Source of the DNA: Rugalucina vietnamica
Taxonomy: Eukaryota; Mollusca; Bivalvia; Lucinida; Lucinidae
Assembly: GCA_964017185.1 (NCBI GenBank)
Contig: OZ024874.1
Span: forward strand, 53,348,856 to 53,412,855
Direction: 5' to 3'
DNA: 64,000 bases
Every line of letters starts with the position of its first letter. Positions within the stretch are counted from its first letter, which is position 1. The notes beneath the pieces are model-generated. The model was not told where the DNA came from. It ran no database searches and saw only the letters and a program-made list of their open reading frames with translations. Made by a program: the position numbers and the translations under genes. Shown in pieces: positions 23,375 through 33,250 of this stretch.

Positions 23375-26020
23375 TCACTGTTGTCTATATTCTGTGAACC
23401 TTTTGACTATCTCCTCCTCAGTTCCTGATTCTAGCTTGAACATTCTTTTCGATTTCCCTGTCGCAACTGGACTTTCTATTTTACACAAAACCTCATCCCT
23501 TTTTATCCAAATCAAGTCCTCCTGTTTTGGCCATTGGTATAACTGTTTCTTCTTTTGCATGAAATTGACCTCTACTTCACTCTCGTCGCTGTCACTTACT
23601 AACCCTATATACCACGCGTCATCATAAACGGCGGCAACGTAATCGCCAACTTCAATTACTTGATACTCGTCATAACTTCGTGATTCCTTTTCTGTATTGC
23701 TGACAATAGCGTCTTCACATGTATTAATTGTCCCATTGTTGTTGTTTGTTGTTTCACCTTGCGGTTGTAATATTCTTTCATCTTGTGCTTCAGGTGTAGT
23801 GTCCACTCTATTTCCCTTACTTTTACTCTCCACATGCATAGTTACTGGTGTCCACATATCACACATGTTGGTATGCTCCTTATTCAAACATGCAGCACAG
23901 TAACAACTTGTATCTCTTGTTAGAATTCTTGAGTTCCCCTGGCCTATAATTGCATGAAGTTTCATCGTTCCTTTGACAGGTTTGATCACCTTTTCTCCTA
24001 AGACATTTGCTTTAGCAATGCATTTCTCGGATGAAACGAATCGAAAAGTTACATTTGTCAAACTTGATGACTTTCCCCATTCATAAAATCCCTCAGCGTC
24101 TACAATGACTGCTTTTCCACTCCGGATTGCCTCATCAGCCATGCGTTTGCACGTCCCACCTAAACCATCGCACGGCCCTTTGCCATGTCCGCTTTCAAAG
24201 TAATTCCATCGGGCACAGCAACCATACAAAGCTTCGTGGTTTGAGATGGCGTCAAACATGAATTTGTTACGATATTGGCTTGATGGGGAGTCACTCCAGT
24301 AGTGTATAACAGTTAGCTGATCATCAATTTTTTTCAGTTCGGGAATAAGGTCATCCAAAAATGCAAGTACTGTAGACGACTTGTGGGACATTTCATCCGA
24401 AACTGTTACAAAGCTTTTGTGTGTTAAATCGCCGGACTCATTTTTCCAGTAAACTACTGTAGGGTGTAATGTTACCGATGTCATGTTAAAATATGCACTT
24501 TGCACCTCTTCGTGGGACCTACAGGAAAAGTTCTCAGCAAAGTCAAGTTGCACAATCATTTCATGTTCGGGCAAATGTTGCTTTAGTGTCCTTATTTGAG
24601 TGTATTGTGTCGAAACTCTCTCGACATGTTCGTTAAAGTCAGACATCTGACTGTTCACATGGTCAATGAATTTTTCCTTGCTCATGACCGTTTCCACGAT
24701 TCGAGTTACATTTTTCTTGCGCCCTCGCTCTTCAACTTCTACGCGGGTCCACTGACCCAAAGGTATATTGTCAGGTAAGGTGTTAGTCATTACTTCATTG
24801 GTTGGTGTAGCTTGGGCTACTTTTTCTGGATTTGTCGGTACCTCTATCCCATATTTTCTCAAAGCTTTAACAGTTAGTGTAGCATTTTGATGTTTTGTGC
24901 ATAAACACGATAGCCTGCTTGTAAATGCTGTCTTATATATGTATTTAGGCCTGCATCTACAAAAAGTCGCAAATGATATACGGATTTCTGGATTTTCTGA
25001 ACAGTACTTTTGGTACAGATTGTGAAGATAATCAGTTAGAATTTGGACTTGCACTTTTTGACCCTTTTTAACACTTTTAGTGTCATTTTTGCCAGGTTGA
25101 GTGCGACTATTGTCTTCTCTTTTCATAAAATCTATAACAGAGTTCTTGTAAGTTTGAATTTTACATGAACGTTTTCCGTTATTTAGCTGTTGATGCGTAA
25201 CCGTCTTAGCTAACTGTCGTCTCCCTAATCCTGTTTTTTGTGATAGCAATTTTAGGCACTTGTACTTTTTTATAACTTTTCCAGATACGGTACCGTGCAA
25301 CACTTTCCGTTTACCCTTCGATGTTTTCTTGCGCTCCTCGTTTATGTTATATGCTACTACGTTTCCAAAAAGAATAGGCCTTCTCAATTTTTCCCTTTGC
25401 TCTTTGGTCAAATTTGCCACATTCATATCATATTCTGTCTGTTTTCCGGGTGTGAGGTGTTGTTTCCCAGATGTTTGGTCCAGCCCCTGCTTTCTATGAA
25501 TGCTTTCTTTCAGCCGTTGAAGTGACCTTTGAGTTGACCTGATTTTTGTTTTCAGCTTATCCCTTTCCTGCTCTAGTATTCTCACTCTCGATATAGCTGC
25601 TGATCTATCCCGTTTCCATCTTTTCATCGCAGCCTTTCGCTTGCCTTCACTAGGATTCGGAAAGTTCATTTTCACTCTTATCCGCCCTCTTTCACCGCCA
25701 GAACCCGCCCCTATGCTTTCACTGCTTGACTCAGCCCCTGTATTTTCTCTACTTGGTCCCGCCCCTGCACTATCGTAACCGCTTGTTTCAGTCTCAATGT
25801 TGTGTCTTCTGCGTTCTGCCCTTTTCTTTTCATAATACTTTCTCAGGTTTTTCCTGTTCCTTTCATTTCTGATAGCCCTGTCATTTTCCGACAGCATTCT
25901 TGATGGTACATAATTTCTGTTCTTTCTGTCTCTTTCATTTTTGAGGTAAGCGTCATTGTTCTTTTCCTTAAGCCTTTGCCTATATGCACGTTGGATTTCT
26001 GCCCTAGATTTTCGCCCCAT
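23375..26020 (-). CDS. Transposase-like protein, 881 aa, DDE/RNase H-like core with C-terminal Tudor-like segment
   Basis: This is a single uninterrupted frame, the only long one in the window. Residues 1-75 are strongly basic (KNERDRKNRN, RNERNRKNLR), suited to DNA binding. Residues 140-175 look like a coiled coil. A first zinc-type cluster has C354, C356, C372, C374 and H377. QLDFAENFSC gives D493, YWSDSPSSQYRN gives D577, and FESGHGKGPCDG supplies E609 or D618, a spacing compatible with a DDE catalytic core. A second cluster has C706, C708, C711 and C720. Residues ~788-850 (VGDYVAAVYDDAWYIG, FQWP-like YQWPKQEDLIWI, DEVLCKI) resemble a Tudor/SH3-like chromatin-reader fold. This layout occurs in uncharacterised invertebrate and fish proteins as I recall them. 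Superfamily is unconfirmed. The start is the first ATG, followed by an unbroken basic N-terminus. Confidence 0.85.
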   Translation of the reverse strand: MGRKSRAEIQRAYRQRLKEKNNDAYLKNERDRKNRNYVPSRMLSENDRAIRNERNRKNLRKYYEKKRAERRRHNIETETSGYDSAGAGPSRENTGAESSSESIGAGSGGERGRIRVKMNFPNPSEGKRKAAMKRWKRDRSAAISRVRILEQERDKLKTKIRSTQRSLQRLKESIHRKQGLDQTSGKQHLTPGKQTEYDMNVANLTKEQREKLRRPILFGNVVAYNINEERKKTSKGKRKVLHGTVSGKVIKKYKCLKLLSQKTGLGRRQLAKTVTHQQLNNGKRSCKIQTYKNSVIDFMKREDNSRTQPGKNDTKSVKKGQKVQVQILTDYLHNLYQKYCSENPEIRISFATFCRCRPKYIYKTAFTSRLSCLCTKHQNATLTVKALRKYGIEVPTNPEKVAQATPTNEVMTNTLPDNIPLGQWTRVEVEERGRKKNVTRIVETVMSKEKFIDHVNSQMSDFNEHVERVSTQYTQIRTLKQHLPEHEMIVQLDFAENFSCRSHEEVQSAYFNMTSVTLHPTVVYWKNESGDLTHKSFVTVSDEMSHKSSTVLAFLDDLIPELKKIDDQLTVIHYWSDSPSSQYRNKFMFDAISNHEALYGCCARWNYFESGHGKGPCDGLGGTCKRMADEAIRSGKAVIVDAEGFYEWGKSSSLTNVTFRFVSSEKCIAKANVLGEKVIKPVKGTMKLHAIIGQGNSRILTRDTSCYCAACLNKEHTNMCDMWTPVTMHVESKSKGNRVDTTPEAQDERILQPQGETTNNNNGTINTCEDAIVSNTEKESRSYDEYQVIEVGDYVAAVYDDAWYIGLVSDSDESEVEVNFMQKKKQLYQWPKQEDLIWIKRDEVLCKIESPVATGKSKRMFKLESGTEEEIVKRFTEYRQQ

Positions 26021-26039
26021 ATTGTCTCTGGAAAAAATA

Positions 26040-27343
26040 AAATTTCCGTTACCGAAAATAAAATTTCCGTTACCGAAATATGACGCAGTTTGTATGATAG
26101 ACTATTCGCTTTTTCAGTGCCAAATGCTTGTTATCTTGCACCTTCTTCATGTGGCTATTTAAAAATTGTGAAATTATATTTTCAGTAGTTTTATTTTGAA
26201 ATTTATGAAAGTTAGTACAAGAACAGTATATTTTAGCTGTGTAAGCATGAAAAACAGAAGGTTTTGCATAAGCCTTTTAACGAGAAAACCATCGGATTTC
26301 GGCCTAGATGTAATAGCAATTCACTACAGAGTGCAATTCAAATCAAATGCATTATTTCATATGCAGTACAATGCAACAAAGATGACCGGTTTGGCATCAA
26401 TAATTTCATAGAATTTCCGTTACCTTCTGGTAACGGAAATTTTACCAGTTTCATCCGAATATAGGTGACTTACGGTTTGCGTTGCACTGTTCGTGCCGGT
26501 TTCATTTGCCACTTTGGGGTGTTTGCAAAATAAAATGACATTGCATATGTGATGCAATGATGTTTGTACAACAAATATGCTGAAAAACAAATTGCACCTT
26601 ACCTTCCAGTTTTCTTTGTTCTTCAAATTGATTAAATCTACCTCCAAAGTTATATCTAAACAACTAAAACATCATGGCGGAGTCTCCACGTGATATTATG
26701 ACGTCATATAATGACGTAGCATATATATGTACCTCATTTCAGACAGTTCCATATTTCGGTATCGGAAATCTTAGTAACGGATATTTTATTTTTATCACAA
26801 ATGCCGATATAGACTTTAAGAAAATGAATATGCAATTTGTAAATGTTGTCTGTCACAGTCGTATAAAGTATCGTACGTCTTCTGATGTAACTAGAATGTG
26901 AATTTCTTAGGCATTACATGGTAAAATAAGGATAACGGAAATTTTATGACTGCATTGCAAAATGAATACCCTTTGTCCTCGGTGGTTAATTCACCAAAGC
27001 AACGTTGATTTCACACAAAATCAGTTCTTTTATGGTATATGAAGTTCACATGCTTACAAACAAAAGTAAATAAGTACAGGTGACATGCTTTTTTACCATG
27101 TTTTAAGTATGTTTACGATGACGTAACGGAAATTTTTCGGACATGAGCATTTCCGGCGACAACTGTTCCTTTGAGAGAATATCAACTGTCGATAGGTTCT
27201 ATGTGCGTAAAGCGCCAAATAAAGTAAGAAGACACAAAAGTTGACATAATGTGTCTTAATTATGATGGTTAATATATGGTATTATTGTCAGAAACCGCTC
27301 AGATAAAACAGGTTTCGCGACGGCGACAGTAACGGAAATTTGA
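26040..27343. repeat. Right subterminal repeats of the DNA transposon, including the ORF's upstream region
   Basis: About ten copies of GGTAACGGAAATTTT or variants. Inverted: 26040-26053, 26060-26074, 26412-26424. Forward: 26429-26443, 26758-26772 (variant), 26773-26787 (variant), 26930-26945, 27122-27137, 27329-27343. Copies at 26412-26424 and 26429-26443 form an inverted pair with a 4 nt spacer. The two nearest the ORF lie 20-54 bp upstream of its start codon. Confidence 0.75.
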
Positions 27344-27522
27344 TTTTTACAGGTATAAAATTGAAAAACTAGTTTCTATTGTACTGTAAATGGACGAGAC
27401 ACTATTGAAATATTTTAAACATTACATATCTATCGAATGATAGTAAAAATGGACATTTAGAAGGCCAAACTGCAGTAATATTTTATGGAACACGGCGTGT
27501 TCCTACTTATTGAGAAACAGTG

Positions 27523-28617
27523 TATAACCTATACGTTTGTAACGTGTTATGATTTTTTTCTGAACTTAAAAGAAAATCATTCCTTCTTATAAGTTTCTTA
27601 AATTTGTAAACCGTCACCATAAAATTCTGGTTCCGAAAGGCCCTCACTTAAAAGCGTCTTTAGTCCAACATTGAATTTAGAAATCAACTCAGAGTGTCTG
27701 CGATCAAATTTAGAAAATGTTTTACGAAGTTTATGATACCGATAGCCCTGCTGGACAAGTTTGGCTGTGAAACATTTATTTCGCGCGTTGAAGTCCGCTA
27801 CATGATTGCAGACTCTAGCAAACCTAATAAGTTGCGAAATGTATACACCATACGAAGCACGGCGAGGAACGTCAGCATCCAAAAACGGAAAATTTGCTAC
27901 TCGTATATATCAAAATCAAAGTCATCGCGTTTATCATAAATCTTAGAAGAAACAAATCCATTTGCAATAGAAAGATATAAGTCCAAAAAGGGGGCTTCGG
28001 TATCTGTTGTGTTTGCTTTTTTCAACTATAGTTCAGATGGATACATTTGATTGACCATGCCTTCAAAATATGGATTGTCAATGTTCAAAGGTCATCGAGG
28101 TACCTAGAAGTCGAATTAAAGTCCTCGATAACATCAGCTTGATTGTCACGGTTATGAGAATCCATGAAATCTCTTTCGTAGCAGTATAAAAATAAATCAG
28201 CTACGAGAGGGGCGCAATTTGTACCCATCGGAATTCCATCAATTTGTCTGTACAACTTGGTTCCGAATCTAATATAAATATTATCCAGGGGATAGGATAA
28301 GGCATGGCATACATTCTGACATGACCAAAGTGTATATCGACTTTGGTCAGAGGAAGTGAAAAAAAAAAAGCTTTTCTGTCATTACAGGCCAAATAAAGTG
28401 AACCATAGTTTTTAATGCTCTTTTGAAGGTATACTCTATCAAATCGAGGTTTTTCTTTAATCAGATTATGTGGCAATGTGGTATACAGAGTAGAAAAGTC
28501 GTATGTGGATAAGAGTTGTCTTGAATAGCAATTTATGCAGAGGCTTATATCATGAACATATAAACCAAGTGCAGGCTTGGTCCCCAAAACAGTTTCTGAG
28601 GAGAAGAGTATAAGAAT
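27523..28617 (-). mobile_element. YLDD reverse-transcriptase element copy 4, right part with RT motifs
   Basis: This continues copy 4 after the transposon. In - orientation it shows TYDFSTLYTTLPHNLIKEK (28201-28587), RYLDDL (28088-28105, followed at once by a stop) and DADVPRRASYGVYISQL (27598-27882). These match reverse-transcriptase palm motifs, with YLDD as the catalytic Asp-Asp box. Frameshifts and stops disable it. The RT type resembles Penelope-like or related non-LTR elements of marine invertebrates. No endonuclease domain seen. Confidence 0.75.
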
Positions 28618-30594
28618 TTTTAGCTCACCTGAGCCGAAGGCTCAAAAGGTGAGCTTATAGGATGGCCATGCTCCGTCGTCCGTCCGTCCGTCGTCCGTCC
28701 ACAATTTCAAAGATCTTCTCCTCTGAAACCGCTTGGCCAATCAAAGCCAAACTTCATGTGGAGCATCCTTAGGAAGGGGGAACGAAAGTTTATATAAATG
28801 GTCCAGGTCACATGACCAAGATGGCCGCCATGGCTATAAATAGCAAAAACCTTTAAAAATCTTCTCCAGAACCAGTGGGCCGATTTCCACGAAACTTGGT
28901 ATGTAGCATCGGGGACGCGGGCCCATCATAGTTTATATAAATCATGACCCTATGATGACCTTGACCTATTTTACGGCAAGGTCAACTTAGGTCGCCAATG
29001 CATTTGAATGGGAAAAAATGGTAAAATGCTATTTAATGGGTAAAACTTTCTGGGAATAGGCAATTGGACAGAAGATTAATGTAAATGGAAAATTTTAGCC
29101 CCTGGGGGGTTGTCTGCCCCTGCCCCGGGGCTATATACATGTATATGACCATAATATTCAAACATCTTCTTCTCTGAAACCGCTAGGCCAATCAAAGCAA
29201 AACTTCATGTGGAGCATCCTTGGGAAGGGGAAAGGAAAGTTTATATAAATGGTCAAGGTCACATGACCAAAATGGCCGCCATGGCTATAAATAGCAAAAA
29301 CGTTTAAAAATCTTCTTCTTCAGAACCAGAAGGCCTATGATTTTGAAACTTGGTGTGAAGCATCTGGGAATGGAGCTCTACAAAGTTTATATAAATCATG
29401 ACCCTGGAATGACCTTGACCTATTTTACGGCAAGGTCAACTTAGGTCTCCCATGCTTTGGAATGGGAAAAAATAGGAAAATGTAATTAAATGGCAGAAAA
29501 CTTGCTAGAAATAAGCAAATGGACAGAAGATTTATGTTTAAGAAAATATTTTGGGCCCAGGGGGTTGTCTGCCCCTGCCCCGGGGCTATATACATGTATA
29601 TGACCATAATATTGAAACATCTTCTCTGAAACCGCTAGGCCAAACAAAGCCAAACTTTTTGTGGAGCATCCTTAGGAAGAGGGAATGAAAGTATATATAA
29701 ATGGTCAAGGTCACATGACCAAGATGGCCGCCATGGCTATAAATAGCAAAAACGTTTAAAAATTTTTCTTCTTCAGAACCAGAAGGCCTATGATTTTGAA
29801 ACTTGGTATGAAGCATCTGGGAATGGAACGCTACAAAGTTTATATAAATCATGACCCTGGGATTACCTTGACCTATTTTACGGCAAGGTCAACTTAGGTC
29901 GCCCATGCATTTGAATGGGAAAAATAGGAAAATGTCATGTAATGGCAGAAAACTTGCTAGGAATGAGCAAATGGACAGAAGATTTATGCTTATGAAAATA
30001 TTTTAGGCCCAGGGGTTGTCTGCCCCTGCCCCGGAGCTATATACATGTAGATGACCATAATATTCAAACAGCTTTTTCTCAGAAACTGCTTAGCCAATCA
30101 AAGCAAAACTTTATGTGGAGCATCCTTAGGAAGAGGAAATGAAAGTTTATATAAATGGTCAAGGTCACATGACCAAGATGGCCGCCATGGCTATAAATAG
30201 CAAAATGTTTTAAAATCTTCTTCTTCAGAACAAGACGGCTTATGATTTTGAAACTTGGCATGAAGCATTAAGGAACAGAGGTCTACAAAATTTGTATAAA
30301 TCATGACCCTGGGATTACCTTGACCTATTTCACGGCAAGGTCAACTTAGATTGCCCATGCATTTGAATGGAGAAAATTGTTAAAATGTCATTTGAAGGAC
30401 AAAACTTGCAGTTAATTGGCAAATTGACTGAATTTTTATGATTTGAAAAAGACATTGACTCCAGGAGTTATTCTGACCCTGCCCTAGGGTTATATACATG
30501 CATTGTACCATTCTAGTCTAACAAGTTTATTGGTACATGTATATATCTCAGGTCTCAGGTGAGCGTTTACAGGACCATTGGTCCTCTGGTTTTA
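28618..30594 (+). repeat. Array of four ~452 bp tandem units with hairpin ends (array 1)
   Basis: Units start near 28705, 29157, 29613 and 30062, each with CTGAAACCGCT...GCCAAT, GGTCAAGGTCACATGACC, ATGGCCGCCATGGCTATAAA and TTTTACGGCAAGGTCAACTT. The left end is a hairpin (AGCTCACCT/AGGTGAGCT, 28622-28655) followed by CGTC/CCGT-rich DNA. The right end has a 15 nt palindrome (AGGACCATTGGTCCT, 30571-30585). The overall structure recurs at 41885-42880 and 49766-51126 in the opposite orientation. Small frames within are not genes. Confidence 0.8.
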
Positions 30595-31710
30595 TAACGA
30601 GGAGTCGAATCCGTTTGCTGCACTTCTCGTTTGTTTGCAAGAACTTTTAAGACTTTACAAATTCAAGAACCTCTTTTATCTCGGTCTTTTTTTTTGTCTG
30701 TTGCTTGGCCCACCGGGGTCCAACTGGCATTTTTCATTTTCTCCAGATTTTCAGTGATGTTGTTTGACTTTCCAGGGATCTCCAGTCGCCGGACAGCTTC
30801 TTGTATCTGCGAGTCCTCATTTCTGATTCATCAGGATGTTTTCATAATTTATTTGTTTGTCCTTGATGATTCATTGACAAGTTAGAGATTCGCCACAAGG
30901 ACCGAACAACTAACTAAATGTTGGAACCCTTAGGCGCCTGTAAAATCGATTTTAGCCCCGAGTAATTTTATATTACTCAATCGTTCCAAGGCGATACTTT
31001 TGTTGTGGTTCTTATTGTTTTATCTTTTGGAGTTGAAAAGTGCATATTCATATACTTAAAGTCTGTTTCGTAGTGTGTGATAATGGTTTTTCGCAGATAT
31101 TTTACAACTGTTCAAATGTAGAAGATATATTTTCTTGACATAATTAAGCATCTAGTTTGTCGCAAATTGCGCAGCAAAAATTTTGAAAATCGGTTGACAA
31201 ATAAAAAAGTTCTGGTCAAAAACATTTTTGAATAGGGATTTCCTGTACAAAAATCTCATGGAAGGGGTAAAATTTTCCCTCAAAAATTTTAAAATCTAAC
31301 TATTTAATCATGATTGCTCAAAATTATTATAAATTGACACAAATGACATACCTGAGACAAAATCTTCATGATCAGGTAAAAATTCTCGAAAAATATGCAT
31401 TTTCGCGATCATCGATTATCTCCCTTGCCAATGCAAAATCCCTATGCAAAATTCATTTTGGCCATAAAAAGTTTATTTGTTAACCGATTTTCAATTTTTT
31501 GCAGGTCCTATTAGGACAAACTAAGATCAACATTTTGACATGAAAATAATTTTTCTGTCGTCCCCCATACAAAAATTTTCTGCGAAAAACCATTATCAGA
31601 GGCAAGTTTTTAGACTTTAGTAAAGTTTGGGCACTTTAGGGTATTGGGAAATAGCTGCTCACTCGGCTTTTTTAATGTTTTTTAATTGTGCCATGTCCTG
31701 ATCATTGTTT
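30595..31710 (+). mobile_element. YLDD reverse-transcriptase element 3' region (copy 5)
   Basis: Contains the TTGCTTGGCCCACCGGGGTC, ACAGCTTCTTGTATC, GTTCCAAGGCGATACTT and GGGAAATAGCTGCTCACTCG blocks in order. It is interrupted by a foldback insertion at 31079-31597. Noncoding. Confidence 0.7.
31079..31597. mobile_element. 519 bp foldback insertion in copy 5
   Basis: Ends are GATAATGGTTTTTCGCAGA (31079-31097) and its inverse (31579-31597). A second internal inverted pair is GAAAATCGGTTGACAAATAA and TTATTTGTTAACCGATTTTC. It is MITE-like and has no ORF. A related scrap (AGGACCTGCAAAAAATATG) lies near 13077. Confidence 0.7.
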
Positions 31711-32059
31711 ACTTTTACCTTTCGATATCCAAATTGCATGGGCATTCATTTCGTTTCCATTGATACAAATCTCTGTGCCTAAATCACACAGAAAGTCCAG
31801 AATATGCGATTCTCATTTCACGATTTGTTATGTTTAATATAAATTAATCCCACCAAAGTCTGTATTGTCTTTAATTTCTTCCTTTGAATTTTGTCTAAAT
31901 AAAACTGATAGATATGCATTTTTGCTTCTAGTTTAAATAAACACTTTGGCCCAAAATTAGTTGTTCTTTGGTCAATAATAAATGCTTTTGTTTAGAATAA
32001 AGAATTCGTTGGTCCAAAATTAGTTATTCTTTGGTCCAAAATAATTCTTTCGTTTAAAA

Positions 32060-32790
32060 TAAGGTATTCCATGGTTGTCATGGTCGATACCTATGCTGCC
32101 TTCTTTAATTGCACGCAGGTGGGTCGGGCGTCAGACTCTTATGATGGCCCCGTTTTAAAACTATTCATTTTAGTTCGTTGGGGCCGGAGCTTCTTGTTAG
32201 TTGCTTGGCCCACCGGGGTTCAGCTGGTGTTTTTCATTTGCTCCGGTTTTCAGTAAATTATTTGGCGCCAGGGATCTCCATCGTCGGGGAGCTTACTGAA
32301 TCAGTGAGTCCTCGTTTTTGATTCATCATGGTGGTTATCATGATTTATTTGCTTGTCCATGATGATTCATGGACAAGCCAGAGATTCACCAAGAGGACCA
32401 AACCAAACAACTAACTAAATGTTGTGAACCACTGCAGAAGATGAGGGTGAGGTTTGGCCTAGTAAAACAGGTTTAAGCCCTCCCCCACCAATTATATTAT
32501 ATTACTGATCATTCCAAGGCGAAACTTCTGTTGTGGTTCTATTTGTTTTATGTCTTGGAGTCGAATTTTTGTGCTGTTTGAACTTTATGTATGTTCTCAT
32601 ATTTTAATTAAGTTCCGGTAACTGAGTGAACGCCTATTGGGAAATAGCTGCTCACTCGGCTTACAATATGTTTTCTTAGTAAAGTACCTAATTGTCAATT
32701 TAGTTTTTTCCCACCTCGGTTTTTGGAGTAAGCATTTCTTTCTGATAGCGCATTTTCATGATCATTGCCTTCATGTACCTTTTTCCATTG
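32060..32790 (+). mobile_element. YLDD reverse-transcriptase element 3' region (copy 6)
   Basis: Starts in the C-terminal coding end (VDTYAAFFNCTQVGRASDS, frame at 32071-32256), then the noncoding 3' region to CTTCATGTACCTTT. It is followed immediately by A-rich simple repeats. Confidence 0.7.
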
Positions 32791-32791
32791 T

Positions 32792-32855
32792 AAAAAAAAA
32801 AAAAAATAAAAAATAAAAAATAAATAAATAAAAACAATAAAAACAATAAAAATAA

Positions 32856-32922
<67 letters not shown>

Positions 32923-32972
32923 CAAAAAACAAAACAAAAAAACAAAACAAAAAAAAAAAAAAAAAAAAAAAA
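32792..32972. repeat. A-rich and (AAT)n simple-repeat block at an element 3' end
   Basis: Poly(A), AAAT and a ~50 bp (AAT)n run directly after copy 6. The long poly-Ile/Phe/Tyr frames on the - strand are artefacts. Confidence 0.85.
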
Positions 32973-33127
32973 ACGATTTCGTTTAAGTTTTTAAAGGCCC
33001 ATGTATTATTTGGATACCTTGGCCGAGGGTAAGCTTTTCTTTGGGAAACGACTTTGGTGCAAAATAAATACATTGGTTTAAAATAAGGTACTCTGGATCT
33101 AAAATAAGCACTTTTGTCAAATAAGTT

Positions 33128-33250
33128 ACTTAAAGTGGAAATCGTAAGGAGCCTGTGCGATGTCTGTGAGGAGTCCCTACGATTTCTGACTGAGCCCTTG
33201 CGGTCTCCCTACGATAGCCGTGCGATGTTAGTTGTCCGTCCGTCTTTCGT
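33128..33250. repeat. CGTA/ATCG-rich repeat fragment
   Basis: Dense CCTACGAT, GTGCGATG and ATCGTAAGG words, like the larger island at 39400-39870. Confidence 0.4.

Larger units (their letters stand above)
22297..27522 (-). mobile_element. Apparently intact DNA transposon with CACTG termini, nested in an older element
   Basis: The 5,226 bp element is bounded by perfect 25 bp inverted repeats (CACTGTTTCTCAATAAGTAG... at 22297-22321, inverse at 27498-27522). TATA flanks both sides (22293-22296, 27523-27526). If the ends are read as TACACTG, the duplication is TA. The unoccupied sequence AAGTTATAACC survives at 48043-48053. It carries one intact 881-codon ORF on the - strand and short subterminal motifs at both ends. 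CACTG termini, a 2-4 bp duplication and subterminal repeats recall the CACTA/Mirage/Chapaev group. That assignment is inferred. Perfect termini and an unbroken ORF suggest a recent, possibly autonomous copy. Confidence 0.88.

Noticed and set aside
23268..25525. Several + strand frames of 60-119 codons
   Set aside because: They lie antisense to the 881-codon transposase ORF and are shadows of it.
32695..33073. Poly-Ile, Phe and Tyr frames on the - strand
   Set aside because: They translate an (AAT)n and poly(A) block.
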